DNA of 64,000 nt from Myxococcaceae bacterium (GTDB lineage: Bacteria; Myxococcota; Myxococcia; Myxococcales; Myxococcaceae): NCBI GenBank assembly GCA_016793095.1, contig JAEUJQ010000009.1, positions 43,173 to 107,172 of the forward strand, given 5' to 3'. Below are positions 59,280-64,000 of the stretch, piece by piece. The first letter of the stretch is position 1; each line of letters begins with the position of its first letter. The notes beneath the pieces are model-generated. The model was given only the letters and a program-made list of their open reading frames with translations. It was not told the DNA's origin and did not search any database. The position numbers and the translations under genes were made by a program.

Positions 59280-60293
59280 CCCCACTCCGCCCGCGGCCCG
59301 GCGCCTGCGCATGACCTGCTCGTCATCGCGCCCCACCCGGACGACGAAGTGCTGATGGCTGCTGGGCTGCTTCGCCGCGCCCTCGCCGAGCACCGTCGCG
59401 TGGCGGTCGTGGTCGTCACCAACGGCGACTTCACCTGCGCGCGCGATGGGCGGGCGCGGCAGGCCGAGACCGTCGCCGCGCTCGGCTCGCTCGGCCTCCG
59501 TGAGTCCGACGTGCACTTCCTCGGCTACCCCGATGGACACCTGCACGAACTCACGGCCACGACGCTGTCGGTGGCGCGAACAGCCGGTGACGGTGGCTGT
59601 GTCGCCTCGTCGAGCACCTGGGCGAACCGCGGCGCGGGCCACGTCGACGAACACACCTGGCGCACCGGGCACCCGGGCACGCTCACGAGTGACGGCCTCG
59701 TCGAAGACCTCGCAGCGTTGTTCTCGGCGCTCCGTCCACGCGACCTCGTCGTCCCCCACGCCATCGACACCCACCGAGACCACGCGATGACGTACGTCTT
59801 CGTCCGCCGCGCGCTCGACCGCGCCGGCCTCGCGCCTCGCCTCCACCGCAGCGTCATTCACGCCTCGGAGCCGTGCTGGCCCGGAAGCTGTGGGGCGCCC
59901 AGACGCCTCGACCTCGAGCAGCCGCCGCTGCCCCCGCCCCTCGAGGGCTACGAAGCCGACGAGCGGCTGCCCATCGACGCGGACGCGAAGCTCGCGACCA
60001 TCGGCTTCTACCGGTCGCAGCTCGACCAGCCGCTCGACACCGACTGGCTCGCCTCGTTCGCGCGGAGAGACGAGCGGTTCTTCACCGAGCGCTGCGAGCG
60101 CCGCGCCGCGCGCGTCATCTGTGCGCCGCCGAACGCCTCCCTCGGCTGCGATGGCGCGTCGTGCGTCGCGCGCCGGGCCGACGGCTACGACGAGACCTCG
60201 ACGTGGCGAGGCCAGGACTTCATCAGCCTGGTCATCGGGGCGCGTCGGCCTTCTCCGGAGCGCACCGCAACACCTGCTGCAGCGCCGCCGTGA
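59211..60293 (+). CDS. PIG-L/LmbE-family deacetylase lipoprotein
   Basis: A 360-residue protein of the PIG-L (LmbE-like) zinc deacetylase family, which removes acetyl groups from N-acetylglucosamine derivatives. VIAPHPDDEVLMAAG (HPDDE 42-46) is the metal-site signature, and VPHAIDTHRDHA supplies later His ligands. The start is GTG 59211; SLLLTVLSAC is a lipobox (C23), so the enzyme acts outside the cytoplasm, unusual for the family. The final 20 residues overlap the convergent sulfatase-fold gene by 62 bases and look unconserved. Genes for glycan-related membrane proteins lie upstream. Confidence 0.85.
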   Translation: MANHLWYEDGVRWSLLLTVLSACPHSARGPAPAHDLLVIAPHPDDEVLMAAGLLRRALAEHRRVAVVVVTNGDFTCARDGRARQAETVAALGSLGLRESDVHFLGYPDGHLHELTATTLSVARTAGDGGCVASSSTWANRGAGHVDEHTWRTGHPGTLTSDGLVEDLAALFSALRPRDLVVPHAIDTHRDHAMTYVFVRRALDRAGLAPRLHRSVIHASEPCWPGSCGAPRRLDLEQPPLPPPLEGYEADERLPIDADAKLATIGFYRSQLDQPLDTDWLASFARRDERFFTERCERRAARVICAPPNASLGCDGASCVARRADGYDETSTWRGQDFISLVIGARRPSPERTATPAAAPP

Positions 60294-62409
60294 CGGGGAT
60301 GAGCCGCGGCGTCACCCGATAGCGGTCGGCGCGCGTCTTGAGAAAGACGGAGTCTTCGTAGTCCCCCATCCGCTCGCCGCTGGCATCGACGGCGAACAAC
60401 TCCGAGACGCCATTGATGGACAACACCGCGGCGCCGCCCGTGGGCTTGAAGAAGGGGCTCGTCACCTGTCCCCCGAGGGTGTGCCAGCGTTGCGCGGCTG
60501 GCAGCGCCTTGACGTTCGGGTGCGCAGACAGCAACGCCAGCACCATGGCCGGCACGTCGTTGAGCGACACCGGGCCACCCAGCGCCTCCTGTGCGCGCCG
60601 GAACGCTTCGTCGAAGCTGGCGAGGTCGGCGAGGCGCTCCCGGAAGCGCGGCGGCACCACGATGGCGAACGGCACCTGCGCCTTCTGCGCGTCGGTCTCG
60701 GTCGCCACCTTCCCCCAGACGTACGCGTGCCCGGTGGAGTGGTCCGCCACGAGGAAGACGATGGCGCGCTCCGAGAGCCCCTTCTCGTCGAGGCGCGCGA
60801 AGAGCCGCTCGACCGCATGGTCCGTGTACGAGAACGCCACCAGCCGCTTCGTGTCATCCGCGTCGGCGTGGTGCTCCGTCGTGGCGAGCGCGCGCTGCAC
60901 CCGCTCCGGCACCTCTCGCGGCAGGTCCTGGGGCGTCGTGAAGGGTGAGTGATGCGACAGCGACATCAGCATCGCGAACTGTGGCGCCGACGTGCGCGCG
61001 AGCTCCTGCTCGAGGCGGCCGACGCCGAAGTCGAACACCGCGCGGTCGGTCACCGCCTCCCACGTGCCCGTCGGCAGGCCGGGCGGCAGCTCCTTCTGCG
61101 AGACGAGCTCCTCGTAGCGGTGCTCGGCGAAGAAGCGGTTCATCTCGTCGAACGTCCCATCGGAGCCGTAGAAGAACGAGTGCCGGAACCCGGCCTCGGC
61201 CAGCACGTCGCTCGTGCAGCGCACCGGGAAGGGCTGCAGGTCGCGGATGAACGCGAGGTTGTAGGGCAGGGTGCCGATGCCGCACGTCATCGCCCCGAGG
61301 TTGTGAGCCGTGCGCACGCCGGCCTGAAGCATCTGCCGCGCAGCCAGCACGCCTCCGTCACCACGCGCCGCGAGCTCGTAGAGCGACGTCGTGAACGGCG
61401 CGACGTCGCGTGGCGCGAGCGGGTTCAGCGCGTGCACGTCGTCGGCACGAAAGCCCTCGAGTGAGGCGAAGACGACCACGACGCGCGGGTCCCCGTCGGC
61501 GAACAACGCCTTCGAGGCCTCTCGCAGCGACGAGAGCAGCGCGCCGCCGCGCGGGTCTGTCCTTGGCGCCTCGACCTCGGCGTCGAGCGGACGCGCGTGG
61601 GGCGCACAGCCGCCATCGCCCGGGGGCCAACCCAGGAGGCGCTCGCCCTGCGCTGCGGACTCCGGCGGCAGCTCGGCATCGAGCACGAGCGCCCTCGCGG
61701 TGGTCGGGCCCCGGTGCTGCAGCAGGTCCACCGCGCTCTCGAGCAGCCCGGTGAGCGGGTCTCCGAGGGCGGCGGGGCTGTAGCGGTTGATGGTGGCGAC
61801 CGCCCGCTCGGTCAGCACCAGCGCCGTCGAGCTGCCGAAGAGCCCCAACGCGAAGCCCAGGCTCCAGCCGCGCCACGAGACGAGGTCCGCCGGCGCTCGT
61901 CGGTACGCCACCGCGAGGACCGACAGCACCAGCACGACGCCCACCACCGCCGGCGCGCGAATGCGGTCGTACCCGATGAACCCGAGCGTCCCCTCGATGA
62001 AGGAGGCGTTGGTGCCTCCTTCGAAGAGGTCGAACACGGTGGGGAAGCTGCCGCGTTCATTCTTCACCTCTTGCGCCGTCACGGTGAGGACCCACAGGGC
62101 GAAGCCGAGCGGCAGCGCGACGACGGCGCCACCCCACGCCTGCCACCCCACGCGACGGAGCGGCCGGAACACCATCGGCACGAGCAGGGTGAAGAGCGCG
62201 GCGAAGGGCGCCAGCACCAGCACCGCCGCGGCCAGGTCGAGCAACCCCCCCGCGAGCGCGCGCTCGACCCGCGTCGACACGGGGCCCCAGCCTGCGACGA
62301 CGTTCGCGAGCCGCGACGGGAGCGCCGCGATGCCCAGCACGAGCACCGCCCACAACGCGCTGACGACGCCGCGTCGTACGGCCAGGCCGCTGTCGGTGCC
62401 CCGCGACAC
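60232..62409 (-). CDS. Membrane sulfatase-fold enzyme (LtaS/phosphoglycerol-transferase-like)
   Basis: A 725-residue protein with five or so N-terminal transmembrane helices (about 15-35, 55-82, 92-112, 152-170, 182-200) and an extracytoplasmic alkaline-phosphatase-superfamily domain (about 305-690). Metal and catalytic residues fit LtaS-like enzymes: E318 in ASLEGF, nucleophile Thr367 in GVRTAHN, SLSHHSPF (486-487), and LVADHSTGH (D556, H557). Such enzymes transfer phosphoglycerol or phosphoethanolamine to surface polymers. GTG 62409 is the start, four bases after the GST gene's stop on the same strand. Confidence 0.87.
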   Translation of the reverse strand: MSRGTDSGLAVRRGVVSALWAVLVLGIAALPSRLANVVAGWGPVSTRVERALAGGLLDLAAAVLVLAPFAALFTLLVPMVFRPLRRVGWQAWGGAVVALPLGFALWVLTVTAQEVKNERGSFPTVFDLFEGGTNASFIEGTLGFIGYDRIRAPAVVGVVLVLSVLAVAYRRAPADLVSWRGWSLGFALGLFGSSTALVLTERAVATINRYSPAALGDPLTGLLESAVDLLQHRGPTTARALVLDAELPPESAAQGERLLGWPPGDGGCAPHARPLDAEVEAPRTDPRGGALLSSLREASKALFADGDPRVVVVFASLEGFRADDVHALNPLAPRDVAPFTTSLYELAARGDGGVLAARQMLQAGVRTAHNLGAMTCGIGTLPYNLAFIRDLQPFPVRCTSDVLAEAGFRHSFFYGSDGTFDEMNRFFAEHRYEELVSQKELPPGLPTGTWEAVTDRAVFDFGVGRLEQELARTSAPQFAMLMSLSHHSPFTTPQDLPREVPERVQRALATTEHHADADDTKRLVAFSYTDHAVERLFARLDEKGLSERAIVFLVADHSTGHAYVWGKVATETDAQKAQVPFAIVVPPRFRERLADLASFDEAFRRAQEALGGPVSLNDVPAMVLALLSAHPNVKALPAAQRWHTLGGQVTSPFFKPTGGAAVLSINGVSELFAVDASGERMGDYEDSVFLKTRADRYRVTPRLIPVTAALQQVLRCAPEKADAPR

Positions 62410-62413
62410 GTCC

Positions 62414-63007
62414 TCAGTCTGCCACGGCGCGCTGGTACGCCGGCCGGGCGGTGAGGCGCTCGAGGTACCGCTGGACGTGCGGTGCGTGCTCGATGGCGCC
62501 CATGCGGTTCGCCCACCACACGACGCTCCCCAGCACGATGTCGGCCACGGAGAAGCCCGATGGCAGGATGAAGTCGCGCGCCTCGAGCTGCGAGTTCACC
62601 ACCTGAGCGCCTTCGTTGAGCTTCACCTTCGCCTTGAGCGCGAGCTCGCTGTCGGGCGTCTTCTTGATGACCTTCTCAGCGAAGGAGACCGCGGCGTGAG
62701 GCTCGAGCTCCGTCATGGCGAAGAAGAGCCATTGGTACACGAGCCCCCGCTCCCGGGAGCCGACCGGGGGAATCAGCTTGCCGTGCAGGTCGGCGAGGTG
62801 CAGCACGATGGCGGCCGACTCGAAGAGCGCGCCGTCGGCGGTCTCCAGCACCGGCACGTGCTTGAGCGGGTGTCGGGCCGTGTGCTCGTCGGTCCGCGTC
62901 TCGCCCTTCGTCGGGTCCAGGCGCACCAGCTCGTAGGGCACGCCAAGCTCCTCGAGCAACCAGCGTGGACGGTTGGCGCGTGTGCGGGGGACGTAGAAGA
63001 GCTTCAT
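62414..63007 (-). CDS. Glutathione S-transferase-like protein
   Basis: A 197-residue protein with an N-terminal thioredoxin-like domain (MKLFYVPRTRANRPRWLLEELGVPYELV, then HVPVLETADGALFESAAIVLHLAD with the ES glutathione-binding turn) and an all-helical C-terminal domain (about 85-197). It has the typical length and order of cytosolic GSTs. Catalytic residue type is not certain. It precedes the LtaS-like gene by four bases and may share its transcript. Confidence 0.88.
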   Translation of the reverse strand: MKLFYVPRTRANRPRWLLEELGVPYELVRLDPTKGETRTDEHTARHPLKHVPVLETADGALFESAAIVLHLADLHGKLIPPVGSRERGLVYQWLFFAMTELEPHAAVSFAEKVIKKTPDSELALKAKVKLNEGAQVVNSQLEARDFILPSGFSVADIVLGSVVWWANRMGAIEHAPHVQRYLERLTARPAYQRAVAD

Positions 63008-63159
63008 GCGACGTCGCGTAGCAGGAAACCCGCGGCCACCCCACGTGAGTCTTCGCCTCGACTCATCCACCTCGTGGGTGAAGCTGGCCGTCCACCACGA
63101 ACTCGAGGTGCTCGAGCGCGCCGAGACCGCCTGTCGTCCTCGGCGCTTCGTGACGCCGT

Positions 63160-63801
63160 TCAGCCGGCCTTCGCCCCACAGCCGCCACAGAACTTCGCGT
63201 TGGCGGGCAGCTCTCCGCCGCACTCACCGCAGAAGCGCTTCGCGGTCGCGGCGGTGGGTGTCCCGCAGGAGGTGCAGAACTTCGCCTTCGGCTGCAGCCC
63301 GGTCCCGCACTTGCTGCAGGTCGCCTGCTGCGCGACCTCGGCGTCGTAGCCCTGCGTCTGGTCTGATTTGCGCGCCTTGTCCCAGAGTTGCTCGACGGCG
63401 ACCTGCGCCTGAATGGAGGCCGCGTGCTCCTGGAGCCGGGGCGCGCAGGCCTCGCACAGTCCACGCTCGTCGTTCCAGCAGACGTCGGGACAGACCCACT
63501 GGCCGCACTTCGTGCACTGGTGGAACTTCGGCTTGAGCTCGGCGACGGCTTCCTTGAAGGCCGAGTCCCACGCCTCGCCACGGAAGGCATCCTTCACGTG
63601 GTCTGCTCCGGAGGCGACCTGGTGCAGTCGGCCGCCGAGCAGGCTCCCTGCTGCTTTCAGCAGGCTCGCCGCGACCCCCATCGTCGAGGTCTTGAAGCTC
63701 GAGCGAAAGCCGTTGCCGCACTTGTCGCAGTGGAACTCGAACTGGTAGCCGCTGTCGTTCGAGTGGTCGGTGTAGTTCCGGGTGAACGCGGTCGCTCCCA
63801 T
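63160..63801 (-). CDS. Multi-zinc-ribbon protein
   Basis: A 213-residue protein with CxxC pairs at CDKC (about 25-28), CTKCGQWVCPDVCWNDERGLCEAC (about 96-119), CSKC...CTSC (about 161-178) and CGEC...CGGC (about 191-208), which would bind several zinc ions. Between them, about 40-90 and 120-150, are Ala-rich helical segments. The start at 63801 is decided by AAGGAG five bases upstream. The product is probably cytoplasmic; function unknown. The downstream 152 bases to the GST start hold no gene. Confidence 0.82.
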   Translation of the reverse strand: MGATAFTRNYTDHSNDSGYQFEFHCDKCGNGFRSSFKTSTMGVAASLLKAAGSLLGGRLHQVASGADHVKDAFRGEAWDSAFKEAVAELKPKFHQCTKCGQWVCPDVCWNDERGLCEACAPRLQEHAASIQAQVAVEQLWDKARKSDQTQGYDAEVAQQATCSKCGTGLQPKAKFCTSCGTPTAATAKRFCGECGGELPANAKFCGGCGAKAG

Positions 63802-63810
63802 GGGTTCTCC

Positions 63811-64000
63811 TTACTTCTTCTTCGGAGCGGGCGCGGGGCGCAGGGCCTCACCAGCGCGAGCCTTGACGCCCTTCACGTTGAGCTCGGCGATGGGGCTCTC
63901 GGCGAGCGCCTCCACCTTCGCCGGGTCGCGCGTCACGAAGGCCGTGTCCTGCGCCGACTTCGTGCCGGCCGATTGCTCGCCCGCGGGAGGCCCGCCCCAG
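63811..64000 (-). CDS. C-terminal end of an unidentified protein (partial)
   Basis: An open frame enters from the right edge and ends at TAA (63811-63813). The visible 62 residues, such as AQDTAFVTRDPAKVEALAES and a Pro/Lys-rich end (PAPAPKKK), contain no known motif. The stop is nine bases before the zinc-ribbon start and overlaps that gene's ribosome binding site, so the two are in one operon. Confidence 0.55.
   Translation of the reverse strand, partial: WGGPPAGEQSAGTKSAQDTAFVTRDPAKVEALAESPIAELNVKGVKARAGEALRPAPAPKKK

Noticed and set aside
58988..59314. Possible second PIG-L-like start (PNHLWYEDG...)
   Set aside because: An indel shifts the frame before the signal peptide and no HPDDE motif follows in frame. 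A duplicated 5' end, not a gene.
1..64000. tRNA, rRNA, insertion sequences, prophage genes or integrase
   Set aside because: I looked for T-loop-like strings, transposase or integrase motifs and terminal inverted repeats and saw none that hold up.

Overview
The window is a GC-rich (roughly 70% by eye) chromosomal segment. It looks like a myxobacterium or close relative (Myxococcota). The clues are several lipoproteins built as 'signal peptide, Cys-rich head, long Gly-rich spacer, domain', an N-terminal Ser/Thr kinase with a C-terminal PEGA domain, a TIGR02996-type domain, and very high G/C at third codon positions. Many starts are GTG or TTG. I see no rRNA, tRNA, CRISPR array, insertion sequence or prophage. 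The genus cannot be fixed from this sequence alone.

Layout. 1-5.1 kb: end of a membrane mannosyltransferase-like protein, a 97-bp tandem repeat array, an Amidase_3 cell-wall hydrolase, a small Cys-rich secreted protein, dnaA (minus strand) and upstream of it a gene-free stretch with a cluster of DnaA boxes, so the window probably spans the replication origin. 5.1-15.3 kb: a TonB-dependent receptor with an N-terminal 15-residue repeat, a Ser/Thr kinase, a coiled-coil protein coupled to glycogen debranching enzyme GlgX, and a 995-residue lipoprotein. 15.4-22.5 kb: a PHP phosphoesterase, a low-GC sulfatase-modifying-factor-like protein, then a co-directional run of a MaoC-like dehydratase, radical SAM enzyme, unknown protein, DUF1795/DcrB-like protein and a GH13 amylase-family enzyme. 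22.6-28.9 kb: PilZ, QueE, a Crp/Fnr regulator divergent from an SPFH protein around a perfect palindrome, an AbiEii-type nucleotidyltransferase pair and small secreted or membrane proteins. 29-44.4 kb: FIST, endonuclease/phosphatase, transglutaminase, a TIMP/NTR-like secreted protein, DUF952, a membrane spermidine-synthase-like protein, PlsB, further lipoproteins and a penicillin acylase. 44.4-64 kb: a type II P-type ATPase, MoxR, a 1948-residue lipoprotein, a lamin-tail-domain lipoprotein, PilZ, membrane glycosyltransferase-like genes, a PIG-L deacetylase, an LtaS-like sulfatase-fold enzyme, a GST and zinc-ribbon proteins.

Common threads. Many products are secreted or surface lipoproteins. 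Glycogen/alpha-glucan metabolism appears twice (GlgX and a CBM48-GH13). Signalling is represented by a kinase, two PilZ proteins, a Crp/Fnr regulator and a FIST sensor. Several genes are translationally coupled by 4-base stop/start overlaps.

The most unusual sequence-level feature is a set of short intergenic direct repeats of 50-100 bp that contain copies of the adjoining end of a gene: the last codons plus stop of the coiled-coil gene and of moxR, and the first codons of the PIG-L gene. A second is a near-palindromic motif, GTSACCANTGGNNAC, present as helically phased pairs upstream of the giant lipoprotein and of a PilZ gene. All functions below are read from sequence; no database search was possible.
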